DNA from: BP-133 sp040756995
GTDB taxonomy: Bacteria > Actinomycetota > Acidimicrobiia > IMCC26256 > BP-133
Reading direction: 5' to 3'
DNA: 64,000 nt
Assembly: GCA_040756995.1 (NCBI GenBank)
Contig: JBFLYK010000016.1
Coordinates: forward strand, 62,001-126,000
The notes beneath the pieces are model-generated. The model was not told where the DNA came from and did not search any database. It was given only the letters and a program-made list of their open reading frames with translations. Position 1 is the stretch's first letter. The number at the start of each line of letters is the position of its first letter. The translations under genes were made by a program, and so were the position numbers. Below, in pieces: positions 1 to 7,881 of the stretch.

Positions 1-545
1 GCCACGAACCAGTAGCCGTTACCCGACCGGGTGGCCGCCATCCCGACGATCGGCTTGTTGAGCTTCATGGCCCCGGTCGATCCGAAGAACCTGGCGTCGC
101 CGAAGGCAAAGATCCCGCCGTCGGACGCGACGAGCCAGTAGCCGTTGCCGGATGGAGTGGCGGCCATTCCGACGATGGGTCGGTTGAGCTTGATGTTGCC
201 CGTCGAACCGAAGAACTTGGCGTCGCCGAAGGCAAAGATTCCGCCGTCGGTGGCCACCATCCAGTAGCCATTCCCCGACGGGGTGGCGGCGATGCCGACG
301 ATGGGTTGGTTCAGGTTGATATTGCCGGTCGAGCCGAAGAACTTGGCGGTTCCGAACGAGAAGATGCCACCGTCGGAGGCGACCATCCAGTATCCGCCGC
401 CGGCCGTGCCAGCAGAGGCGTCTGCCGCCTGGGCGGCCGGAGCGCCGGGGGCCACGATCGGAAGGAACGCCGTGACGGCCACGGCTACGGCCGCCGTCAA
501 CCGGCGCCGAAGGCGAGTGCTGAACGGGATCAACGAGGCAATCAC
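1..545 (-). CDS. Secreted GYWxVASDGGIFxFG-repeat protein, 3' end outside window
   Basis: The start is GTG at 545, with GGAGAAG about 4 nt upstream on the minus strand. Residues 1-40 form a signal peptide: a basic stretch (TRLRRRL), a hydrophobic core and an AQA-type cleavage site. The rest is tandem repeats of about 35-40 residues of the pattern YWMVASDGGIFSFGxAxFFGS..N..(N/K)xPIVGMA. The same repeat forms the C-terminal third of the protein at 14246-16414. Such repeats are common in exported actinobacterial proteins and probably form a beta-propeller-like surface domain, but their ligand is unknown. At least four repeats are visible and the reading frame runs off the left edge, so the C-terminus is missing. 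Exported location: fairly sure; molecular role: unknown. Confidence 0.8.
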   Translation of the reverse strand, partial: MIASLIPFSTRLRRRLTAAVAVAVTAFLPIVAPGAPAAQAADASAGTAGGGYWMVASDGGIFSFGTAKFFGSTGNINLNQPIVGIAATPSGNGYWMVATDGGIFAFGDAKFFGSTGNIKLNRPIVGMAATPSGNGYWLVASDGGIFAFGDARFFGSTGAMKLNKPIVGMAATRSGNGYWFV

Positions 546-973
546 GACGCTTCTCCGAGGATGCGACCGGAAGACCTCGCTGCAGCGGATCCGCGGCGAG
601 GTCTCCGTGGCCTAGCGGGGGGAAAGGAGGGGTTTCCCGGGGACTGTGTGTTACAGCCCCGGAGGCGTTGGGCACCCTGCGGGGAAAGGACGCCCAGCCG
701 CCTGTTACGAGTACGGGACTGGGCATCGGATTCCTGCCTGTCGAGCCCGCGCCGACGCTGAGAGTTGCTGAGGATTCCAGTGTCCGCGCCGCGAAAGGCG
801 CCTGAAGGAGCCCGGAGGATAATCGCCTCACGCGGTGGGCTCCGGTGAACCTGAAGGTTCCTGAAGGTTGGAGGGATCTCACTGCCGGCGACGGAAAATG
901 TCACCCGGATCCCGGCGCGTCCACGGCTGAAAGCTGTCGCTGTTCCCGGCGGACCGACCAACGGAGACGTGTC
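546..973. promoter_or_regulatory. 428-bp intergenic region with CTGAAG box pairs
   Basis: No credible gene is seen between the divergently transcribed genes starting at 545 (minus) and 974 (plus). It contains a clear 10-bp direct repeat, CTGAAGGTTC then CTGAAGGTTG at 851-870. A single CTGAAG lies at 802-807 and a weaker pair GCTGA...GCTGA at 757-771. The left part (about 600-730) has several inverted repeats, such as GCCCAG...CTGGGC near 692-725, and may be a structured leader of the minus-strand gene. The boxes match a motif that recurs in six other gaps up to 13.4 kb, see findings. Confidence 0.55.
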
Positions 974-1489
974 ATGGCCCTCTGCATTGACTGCGGAAAC
1001 GCCCTGCCCAGCAGTGGGAAGGACTGTCCGGCCTGTGGAGCACGGAGGGAGTGGTCCGGTGCCGGAGGCGCAGCCGCGGCGGTATCCTCCGCCTCGTTCC
1101 CCGCGATGGAATCGGAGATCATGATCGCCGAGGTCCGTCTCGCCACTGTCCGCCGGCCGAGTGGGGGCCATCGGGACCACCGAGGAGCGGACCGCCCGGC
1201 CGACGCTTCTAGTGTGAGGCCGCGGCCGACCGTTCGATCGTGGTTGGCCGACAACGATCTGCCCCTCTGCGCCTTCGTGCTGGGCGTCGTCTCGGTCCTC
1301 TTTGCGCTCCTCGGGCACGGTTGGTTCGGGATCGTGGCCGTCGGATGTGGCCACCAGGCGCGTCGCCAGATGGCTGACGACCGGGCCGGCCGCGTCGGGA
1401 GCGTTCTTGCCGTCACTGGTCTGGTCTTGGGGTCTGCGGCCATCGGGATGACGCTCGGCTCGCTCGCGGGGATCGCTCCCTGGAGCTGA
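974..1489 (+). CDS. Zinc-ribbon membrane protein with DUF4190-like domain
   Basis: 171 aa. The start is ATG at 974, with GGAG about 9 nt upstream. The N-terminus carries a four-cysteine zinc ribbon (C4, C7, C18, C21: CxxC-x10-CxxC), followed by a low-complexity linker of about 70 residues. The C-terminal half has two hydrophobic segments around residues 95-120 and 145-168, separated by a short polar turn with GHQARRQM. That is the layout of DUF4190-type proteins, small membrane proteins of unknown function. The 851-870 box pair lies about 110 bp upstream, so it probably belongs to the local response-regulator regulon. Real gene: fairly sure; function unknown. A shorter DUF4190-like protein without the ribbon is at 41296-41580. 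Confidence 0.75.
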   Translation: MALCIDCGNALPSSGKDCPACGARREWSGAGGAAAAVSSASFPAMESEIMIAEVRLATVRRPSGGHRDHRGADRPADASSVRPRPTVRSWLADNDLPLCAFVLGVVSVLFALLGHGWFGIVAVGCGHQARRQMADDRAGRVGSVLAVTGLVLGSAAIGMTLGSLAGIAPWS

Positions 1490-1653
1490 TCCGAAGCGTC
1501 AGTCCGGCGACGTCGCCCGGCTGAGGACCGCCGCACCGACGAAGGCGGCGAGCGGCGGGGGCGCGCCGTCCTCGATGGCCTCAGCGGCGGTCTACCAACC
1601 GACGAGGCCACCCGGATCCCGGCGCGGTTCCGGCTCGAGGCGAGCCTGCCGTA

Positions 1654-1670
1654 GCTGAAGTGTGCTGAAG
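1654..1670 (+). promoter_or_regulatory. GCTGAAG box pair upstream of the acyltransferase fusion
   Basis: Two perfect GCTGAAG heptamers start exactly 10 bp apart (1654-1660 and 1664-1670), about 100 bp upstream of the ATG at 1766. The geometry (direct repeats, one helical turn apart) is typical of OmpR-family winged-helix regulators. The cognate regulator is inferred to be the one at 5967-6692. Confidence 0.5.
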
Positions 1671-1765
1671 AAGTGTGCGGGGAACCGCGGACCGGCCGGG
1701 TGGACTGACTAGCGTCATTCACGGCCGCGCTGCCGCCGCAACGCGCTTCGCCGGCCGACCACCTC

Positions 1766-4063
1766 ATGGAACTCGCCCCCTCCGTCACTCCGCCGCGGCA
1801 GGCGGAAGACAACCGCCGCGACGCCGCACTCGACCTGCTGCGCACCGTGGCCCTCGGGCGCGTTCTCTTGTGGCATGCCTTCGCCGCATCGTGGATGACG
1901 TTCTTCGCCGCGATGCCGGTCATGTTCTTCGTGGCCGGAACCCTGCTCGAGCCGCCCACGGGTCCCGGGTCGTACCGGGCGCTGGTGCGGCGCCGGACCC
2001 GGCGTGTGCTCCTTCCGCTGTGGGTCTACGGGGCCGTGGTCGCCGCCGCCAGCCTGCTGCGGGACCCGCCGGGCTGGAACGTCCTTTCGTCGGCCCCGGC
2101 CGCGCTGCGGCATGCGGTCACGTGGATCGTTCCCCTCGTCGACCCGGCCGGGTCGGAGTGGCACGGCGGGTGGCTGTCAACCCATCTCTGGTACCTGCGG
2201 GCCTACCTGTGGGTTCTTCTCCTCGCTCCGCTGCTGGCCGTCCTTGCCCGGCGGGTGGCGCGAACGCTGCCCATCCTCGGCCTGGCCATCGTCGCCGTGG
2301 AGCTGTGTAATCGGGCCGGCCTCCCCGTGGTCGGATCCGGTACGACGGGTGTCCTGATCGGCGATACGTTGACCTACGGTGCGTTCGTGGTGCTCGGCAT
2401 GGCCTATCGCCGTCGCCGCGATCGCCTCCCCGTCCGCCGGCTGGCCGTCGGTGCCGTCGTCGCCGGCGCGGCAACGATCGTCTACGTGATCTTCGCCGGG
2501 CTGCCGGCCGGCGGGGTGAACGAGTCCTTCGGCGCCGTGGCGTTGACGGGTATCACCTGGCTGCTGGCGGCCGGTGCGGCGGAGGGGCCGATCCGCCGTG
2601 TGGCCGAACGGCCCGCCACCCGCCGTGTCACCTCGGCGGTGACGCGCCGGGCCGTCACCATCTACCTTTGGCATCCGGCCGCCATCGTGCTGGCCTACGC
2701 CATTCTCAACGGCTCGGACCGCTTTCCGCGGATGAGTGTGGTGCAGCAGTGGCCCGTCCCCACCGTGTTGGTGATCGCCCTCACCGTCGCGTCGACGGTT
2801 GTCGCCGTCGCCGCGCTCGGCTGGGTCGAGGATCTCGCGGCCCGCCGTACAGGAACTGCCAGAGGCGGGCGGGGTGGAGCGAACGGCCGGGTACGTGTCC
2901 GAGCGGCCGGCCTGGCGGCGGTCGTCCCCTCGGCCGCCACCGCGCTGGCGTTTGTGGTGCCGTCGCTGGTGGTCCCGGTGGCCGACGGCGACCCGGCCGG
3001 AGCCGCCTCGATGTTCAGCGCGCCCCGACCGCCCTCCTTCCGGGCGGCGCTGACCAACGACGCATTCGCAGCGCGGCGCTCCCCGGCTGGAGACCTCGCC
3101 GTGCTGGGACGCGTCGACCCCACACAGGCGCACCTGCAGGAGGTACTCGACCGCTGGCTGGACGGTCAGACCGGCGTGGACGCCGTAGCGGTGGGTGTCG
3201 CGGTCCACGGCCGGATCTGGACCGGCGCCGCCAACCAGGACAGCTCGGCGGCGCGACTGGAGCCGGACGACGAGTTCGGGGCACTGAGCATGACGAAGAC
3301 CTTCACGACGGCGCTCGTCCTCCACGAGGTGAAGGCCGGTCGGCTCTCGCTCGACCGGCCGGTACCTCCGGTCGCCGGACTCCGCGTCACCGGCGACGCG
3401 ACTCGAATCACCGTCCGCCAGCTCCTCGAACACACATCCGGGCTCATCGACTATGGCGCGGCGGCGGGGTTCGACGGATCCCGGCCGCTCGACCCCCGGG
3501 AGGCCGTCCAGTTGGCGGTCGCCGCTCCGCTGCACAGCGTCCCCGGCGCTGAGGTGCACTACTCCAACACCAACTTCCTGTATCTCGGGCTGCTCCTCGA
3601 GCAGGTCACCGGCCGGTCCTACGGCGATCTCGTCGCGCAGCTCTTCCGGGCCCACGGCTTGCGTGGTTCACGGCTCGGTCCCGGCGGGCCGGGATGGCCG
3701 GGATTCTCCTCCGGCGGGATCATCTCAACCCTGCACGATCTCGCCCGGTGGGGTGACGCTCTATTCAGCCCGGGCCGGGTGCTCCCGGCGGACGATGTTC
3801 GGCAGCTCACCACCCTGGACGACAAGAACATGGGGCTGTCGATGTGGGCACTCTGCCCCTGCGGCACGACCACCGACGGGATGAAGCAGTACACCGCGAT
3901 CGGACAGACCGTGGGATATGGCGGCCTGCTGCATTTTCCCAGCGGGATGACGTTGGTCGTGCGTTTCGAGCCGGCGCCGGCTCCACTCGACGGCGCCATC
4001 GTGAATCTTGGCCAGGAATTCGAGCGGGCGTTGCGGGCGGCGACGTCCACCGGCCGCCCCTAA
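1766..4063 (+). CDS. Acyltransferase-3 / serine beta-lactamase-type fusion
   Basis: 765 aa. The first half (about residues 15-370) is a multi-pass membrane acyltransferase-3 domain, with the usual early MFFVAGTLL segment and about ten hydrophobic helices. Family members move O-acyl groups onto surface sugars or peptidoglycan. After a short membrane segment near 395-415, residues about 455-765 are a class C beta-lactamase/D-peptidase fold. It has the SxxK nucleophile motif S508-M-T-K511, a YxN motif Y599-S-N601, and a third motif position occupied by Y-G-G near 718. The second domain is predicted to lie outside the membrane as a penicillin-binding or esterase-like hydrolase. The GCTGAAG pair at 1654-1670 lies upstream. 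The start has only a weak ribosome site, so a nearby alternative start is possible. Fusion: sure; exact substrate: unknown. Confidence 0.85.
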   Translation: MELAPSVTPPRQAEDNRRDAALDLLRTVALGRVLLWHAFAASWMTFFAAMPVMFFVAGTLLEPPTGPGSYRALVRRRTRRVLLPLWVYGAVVAAASLLRDPPGWNVLSSAPAALRHAVTWIVPLVDPAGSEWHGGWLSTHLWYLRAYLWVLLLAPLLAVLARRVARTLPILGLAIVAVELCNRAGLPVVGSGTTGVLIGDTLTYGAFVVLGMAYRRRRDRLPVRRLAVGAVVAGAATIVYVIFAGLPAGGVNESFGAVALTGITWLLAAGAAEGPIRRVAERPATRRVTSAVTRRAVTIYLWHPAAIVLAYAILNGSDRFPRMSVVQQWPVPTVLVIALTVASTVVAVAALGWVEDLAARRTGTARGGRGGANGRVRVRAAGLAAVVPSAATALAFVVPSLVVPVADGDPAGAASMFSAPRPPSFRAALTNDAFAARRSPAGDLAVLGRVDPTQAHLQEVLDRWLDGQTGVDAVAVGVAVHGRIWTGAANQDSSAARLEPDDEFGALSMTKTFTTALVLHEVKAGRLSLDRPVPPVAGLRVTGDATRITVRQLLEHTSGLIDYGAAAGFDGSRPLDPREAVQLAVAAPLHSVPGAEVHYSNTNFLYLGLLLEQVTGRSYGDLVAQLFRAHGLRGSRLGPGGPGWPGFSSGGIISTLHDLARWGDALFSPGRVLPADDVRQLTTLDDKNMGLSMWALCPCGTTTDGMKQYTAIGQTVGYGGLLHFPSGMTLVVRFEPAPAPLDGAIVNLGQEFERALRAATSTGRP

Positions 4064-5320
4064 CTACCTTCGGGCGAACTGGGCGTAGCCCGGCCGGCGC
4101 TGGCCGTTGATCGTGGTGAACTCTCCGACCACGAGGAGATGGCCGGCGGTCACCGCTGCCCCCCACGGTCCGGTACTGGTGTTGGCCCGAGGGTTCCACC
4201 CGTCCAGCGCACCGGTGGCGGCATCGAAGGCCGCCAGGTGCCGCCGGCTCGTGCCGTTCGGGCAGTACTGATAACAGGTCGATCCCTTCGGGACGATGTA
4301 GTCGTAGTGGCCCAACAGATAGGCATGCGTCGTGGAGGCGGCCACGCCCACGGCGTCGCCGTCGACGGCGGCCTGCCACTTCGGTTTGGTCGGCTGGTCG
4401 GGATCGAAGGCGTAGATCCGACCCCCCGGCCCGCCGGCCGCGGCGAAGACGGTCCGCCCGTCACCGGGCCACACCGTGAGGGCGAAGACCGGGCGCCCGA
4501 TCTTCGACTGCTTGGGCAAGGGATCGCCGGTGGCGGCGTCCAGGACCAGCAGGCCACCCTGCCCGGCGAAGTCGATGAAGTTCCCGCCCACATAGATGCG
4601 GCGGCCGTCAGCCGTTACGGTCAGGGCATACACGTTGCCGGCCGACGCGTCGGCCGTCGGGACACCGGTCTGGCCGAGGTAGCGGCCCGCGCCCAGCGCC
4701 GGTGGATTCCAATCGAGCAGTGCCCCGGTGGTCGGATCGAGGGCTGCGACCTTGGCCCGGGCGGAACTGCCCACCCGCCTAAAGTCGCCGCCGACGTACA
4801 GGCGTTCGCCGGTCAGGGCGATGCTGCGGACCCGGCCCTTCACCGCCGGGCGGAACCGTGCGTCGACCTTGCCGGAGGCGAGATCGACCAGTGCCAGCTT
4901 CGACCGGGACCTTCCGCCAATCGTGCTGAAGTCGCCGCCGACGTAGACCGCCGCCTTCGAGCGGTTGAGTGCCAACGCCCGCACGACGCCGTTGGCGTTG
5001 GGATTCCAGGGCAAGAGCGTCTTTCGCGTCACGTCGAGGGCGGCCAGGCGGTTGCGACTCACGCTGTTCCCGCCACCGGGCGGCACCATCTTGGTGAAGG
5101 CCCCGCCGATGTACGCCCGGCCATCAGTCTCCACGACCGCAGTGGCGAGCTGCGCCCGGCCGTTCGTTGCCGGCCCCGTCCCCCAGGTGCCGCCATCAGC
5201 CTGAACGGACACGCCCGGCGCCGCGCTCGCCGGCGTCAATCCCGAAAGCGTCGCGGCGGTGGCGACGACGGCCACCGCGATGGACGAACGACGCGAACGG
5301 GTGAATACGGTGAACAACAC
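4064..5320 (-). CDS. Secreted beta-propeller protein (delta-60/PQQ-like repeats)
   Basis: 418 aa, with a GTG start at 5320 preceded by GGAGAGGATGG. Residues 1-33 are a signal peptide ending in SAA. The mature part has repeated blades of the form VYVGGDFxxxGGxxRxxLAxxDxxTGxxxxxxNP, typical of delta-60 repeat propellers found in secreted bacterial proteins. It ends 1 bp after the convergent acyltransferase fusion (stop at 4063), so the two genes are tail to tail. No catalytic motif is seen. It could bind ligands or act in cell-surface assembly. The box pair at 5394-5409 lies in its promoter region. Confidence 0.8.
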   Translation of the reverse strand: MLFTVFTRSRRSSIAVAVVATAATLSGLTPASAAPGVSVQADGGTWGTGPATNGRAQLATAVVETDGRAYIGGAFTKMVPPGGGNSVSRNRLAALDVTRKTLLPWNPNANGVVRALALNRSKAAVYVGGDFSTIGGRSRSKLALVDLASGKVDARFRPAVKGRVRSIALTGERLYVGGDFRRVGSSARAKVAALDPTTGALLDWNPPALGAGRYLGQTGVPTADASAGNVYALTVTADGRRIYVGGNFIDFAGQGGLLVLDAATGDPLPKQSKIGRPVFALTVWPGDGRTVFAAAGGPGGRIYAFDPDQPTKPKWQAAVDGDAVGVAASTTHAYLLGHYDYIVPKGSTCYQYCPNGTSRRHLAAFDAATGALDGWNPRANTSTGPWGAAVTAGHLLVVGEFTTINGQRRPGYAQFARR

Positions 5321-5393
5321 GGTCCATCCTCTCCACGGCCAGATCCGATGCCGCCTTCACGGAACAAATACCGCGTCCCGGACGGAATTCCTC

Positions 5394-5409
5394 GCTGAAG
5401 AAACCTGAC
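5394..5409 (+). promoter_or_regulatory. Degenerate GCTGAAG/CCTGAC box pair between divergent genes
   Basis: GCTGAAG at 5394-5400 is followed 10 bp later by a CCTGACC half-site (5404-5410), in the gap between the genes starting at 5320 (minus) and 5472 (plus). The second half is imperfect, so this is the weakest member of the motif set. Confidence 0.35.
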
Positions 5410-5471
5410 CGTTCACACGAAAAGGACGTCCCGGGCAGGACTCGGACATTCCTTGCGGAACCTCCATCGGG

Positions 5472-5954
5472 ATGCTGAAGCGCCGGATCAACACCACGGC
5501 CCGGGCCGTTCTGCTCGGAGCCGCTCTCGCTCTGTTGAGCCCAGGGCTCGCTCTGGCCGACGCCGCCGGAGACCCTCCGGCCGCGGCAGCGAGACGTCGG
5601 TCTCCCGGGCCCACCTCCTCTCCCCCGCTCGTGGTCGCCGAACCGGACCGCAGCGGCCCGACACCTGACGTGGCGGTGCCCGTTTCCGACGCACCGGTCG
5701 GTGACACTCCGATGCCGGAAACCTTGCCTCTGGCGGTGCCGGAACCGGTCCCGGTCATCGAACCGGAGGCCGTTCCGGAATCGCGGCCGGGGGCGGCGCC
5801 ACCGGAAACCGCCCGGGTGGGCCATCCTGTCCCACCGCCGTCCGGTCGGCTTCCGACCACTGGTGGCGTGCCCGCCGTGGCGCTCGCCGGTGCGTTCTTG
5901 AGCCTGGGCGGGCTGTGTGTCGGTGCCGGGCGTCGCAGCCGCAGAGCCGGGTAG
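5472..5954 (+). CDS. LPTTG-anchored Pro/Glu-rich surface protein
   Basis: 160 aa. An N-terminal signal peptide (residues 1-30, cleavage near ALA-DA) is followed by a low-complexity extracellular region rich in Pro, Glu and Val (PEPVPVIEPE and similar). The C-terminus is a classical cell-wall sorting signal: LPTTGG near 126-131, a hydrophobic segment of about 20 residues, then a basic tail (RRSRRAG). A class E/F-type sortase would cleave between T and G and attach the protein to the envelope. No sortase gene is in this window. The ORF ends 12 bp before the response regulator, so the two may share a transcript. Function beyond surface display is unknown. Confidence 0.75.
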   Translation: MLKRRINTTARAVLLGAALALLSPGLALADAAGDPPAAAARRRSPGPTSSPPLVVAEPDRSGPTPDVAVPVSDAPVGDTPMPETLPLAVPEPVPVIEPEAVPESRPGAAPPETARVGHPVPPPSGRLPTTGGVPAVALAGAFLSLGGLCVGAGRRSRRAG

Positions 5955-5966
5955 GGTTCTACTGGG

Positions 5967-6692
5967 ATGAGCGCGCCGCGTCTCTTGTTCATCGAGGACG
6001 ACCCGTCGCTGCGGGAGGCGGTCACCGTCACGCTGCGGCAGGCGGGGTACGAGGTGCGATCCGACGCCGACGGCTCCGACCTCGCCGGCGCGGTGGCGGA
6101 ATTCCATCCCGACATGGCGATCCTGGACGTCCGCCTCCCCGAGGGGGACGACGGTTTCGCGCTGGCTACCCGCCTCAAGGCCATGGCGGATCTACCAATT
6201 GTGTTCGTGACCGCCGCCGACAACCTCGACGACCGGCTGCGGGGCTTCGAAGTCGGCGCCGACGACTACCTCGTCAAACCGTTCGCCGTCGCCGAACTGC
6301 TGGCCCGGGTACGGGCGGTCCTCCGGCGGGCCGGGCGCCTCAGCTCCCCCACCTACCAGGTGTTCGACCTCTTCATCGACGAGGCGAACCGCACGGCTCG
6401 GCGCGGGAGCACCGATCTCACCCTCACGAAGACGGAATTCGAGTTGCTCGTGGTGCTCGCCCGGGAGCCGGGACGGGTCTTTTCCAAGACACAGTTGCTG
6501 TCGCTCGTCTGGGGGTTCGACGGCTACCAGGGCAACCTCGTCGAGGTGCACGTCAGCGCCCTGCGAAGGAAGCTCGAAGCGCTCGGAGGGCGCCTCATTC
6601 ACACCGAACGCGGCGAGGGTTATGTCCTGCGGCCCGCGCTCCCCGGAACGGGCGAAGCCGGCGGACCCCCGTCCGGCACCTTACCTCGATGA
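5967..6692 (+). CDS. OmpR-family response regulator
   Basis: 241 aa. The receiver domain (about 5-120) has the acidic pair E10/D11, phospho-acceptor D54 in AILDVRLPEG, T82 and K104 (VKPF). The C-terminal winged-helix DNA-binding domain (about 130-228) includes TEFELLVVLA and the recognition-helix region VEVHVSALRRKLE, ending in the usual GEGYVL. It should be phosphorylated by the convergent histidine kinase at 6620-7714. OmpR-family dimers bind direct repeats spaced 10-11 bp, which is the spacing of the GCTGAAG pairs in seven surrounding gaps, so it is the natural candidate to bind them. Its 3' end overlaps the kinase gene on the opposite strand by 73 bp. Confidence 0.9.
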   Translation: MSAPRLLFIEDDPSLREAVTVTLRQAGYEVRSDADGSDLAGAVAEFHPDMAILDVRLPEGDDGFALATRLKAMADLPIVFVTAADNLDDRLRGFEVGADDYLVKPFAVAELLARVRAVLRRAGRLSSPTYQVFDLFIDEANRTARRGSTDLTLTKTEFELLVVLAREPGRVFSKTQLLSLVWGFDGYQGNLVEVHVSALRRKLEALGGRLIHTERGEGYVLRPALPGTGEAGGPPSGTLPR

Positions 6693-7714
6693 TTCGTCGG
6701 CGCTGATCCCGCCTCGACGCGAGGCAGCGTGATCAGGAACGCTTTGTGGTCATAGGTCAGGTCCCCGCCCTGGCGGCGAACCAGATCACGGGCGATGGCC
6801 AGCCCGAGGCCGGTCCCGCCCCGGCCGTCGAGGGTGACGAAGCGGTCGAAGGCCTTTGCCTCCAAACCACTCGGGAGCCCCGGGCCGTCGTCACGGACCT
6901 CGATCACGACATGGCCGCGGTCGGCCCCCACCCGGACCGCCACCGCGGTGGCGGCGTGCCGGCGGGCGTTGTCGAGGAGATTCCCCAGCGCCTCCGACGT
7001 CGCCCGCGGGTCCACGACGACGAATGGTGGTGTGCCCGCTTCGACAGTCAGTCGCCACTCCAGGCTCGAGAGTTGCCGAACGCGGTCGAGCTCGTCCTCG
7101 CAGAGCTGGGCGAGGCCGGTGGGCTCGGGCTGGAGCGGCTCGCCCTGGTCGAGGCGGGCGGTGCGTAACAGGGAGCCGACGAGCCGGCCGAGCCGGGCCG
7201 CTTCGGTGGCGACATTGGCCAGGAGCCGCTCCTGAGCGGGACTGGCACCTTCCAGTAACAGCGCCTCGACCGACGTGCCGAGGGCCGCCACCGGCGTCCG
7301 CAACTGGTGGGCGGCCGACGCCAGGAAGGCGCGGCTGCGGGCCTCCGATTCCCGGGCGGCGTCGCGGGCCCGCAGCAGAGCCGACACGAGGAACACGACG
7401 GTGACGTGCACGATGCACCGGACGATGCCGTTCCCGATCTGCGTGGGGAGACTGGGATCGAAACGGCCGGTCAGCGCCTCGGCCACACCCCAGACGCCGG
7501 CGCTGGCCACCCCGGCCAGCACCCCGGCAGCCGCACCGCCGACCACGGTGACCGCCACGATGACGAGGACGTAGAACCCGGCGAAGGAGATTCCCGCCCC
7601 CGTGACATAGTCGAGCAGACCCACCGCCAGGACCGCGAGCAGGCCGGCGAGCGCGGTGAGGGCCCGTCGCAGCGGCGTGCCGCGGATCCAGACGATGAGC
7701 GGGCGCGGATGCAT
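6620..7714 (-). CDS. Membrane sensor histidine kinase
   Basis: 364 aa, starting at ATG 7714 (MHPRPLIVWIRG). An upstream in-frame extension to 7894 would run through the box pair and looks non-coding. The N-terminal 115 residues hold about four hydrophobic segments with little extracytoplasmic loop, suggesting a membrane-embedded sensor. HisKA follows with H136 in AAHQLRTP. HATPase_c has N249 (NLLDNA), the G1 box DDGPG at 275-279 and the G2 box GTGLGL at 300-305. It pairs with the response regulator at 5967-6692, with an unusual tail-to-tail arrangement and antisense overlap of 73 bp. The box pair at 7784-7800 lies about 70 bp upstream of its start, suggesting autoregulation. Confidence 0.88.
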   Translation of the reverse strand: MHPRPLIVWIRGTPLRRALTALAGLLAVLAVGLLDYVTGAGISFAGFYVLVIVAVTVVGGAAAGVLAGVASAGVWGVAEALTGRFDPSLPTQIGNGIVRCIVHVTVVFLVSALLRARDAARESEARSRAFLASAAHQLRTPVAALGTSVEALLLEGASPAQERLLANVATEAARLGRLVGSLLRTARLDQGEPLQPEPTGLAQLCEDELDRVRQLSSLEWRLTVEAGTPPFVVVDPRATSEALGNLLDNARRHAATAVAVRVGADRGHVVIEVRDDGPGLPSGLEAKAFDRFVTLDGRGGTGLGLAIARDLVRRQGGDLTYDHKAFLITLPRVEAGSAPTNHRGKVPDGGPPASPVPGSAGRRT

Positions 7715-7783
7715 CACCCTGCAGTGTGCCGTGCCGAGGGGCGCCGCGGAACCGAAAGGCCTTCCATCAAGCTTCGACCGCCG

Positions 7784-7800
7784 GCTGAAGTTCGCTGAAG
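7784..7800 (+). promoter_or_regulatory. GCTGAAG box pair between the kinase and Wzz/CpsD genes
   Basis: Two perfect GCTGAAG heptamers (7784-7790, 7794-7800), 10 bp apart, lie in the 167-bp gap between divergent starts at 7714 (minus) and 7882 (plus). They could control the kinase gene, the chain-length regulator gene or both. Confidence 0.5.
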
Positions 7801-7881
7801 ACCGGAAGGGCAGAAGCACCTTGGAGCGAAGGGGAGTGCGAACATCCACTCGGTCCCCTCGCGAGAAAGCGTCTCCCCCCG

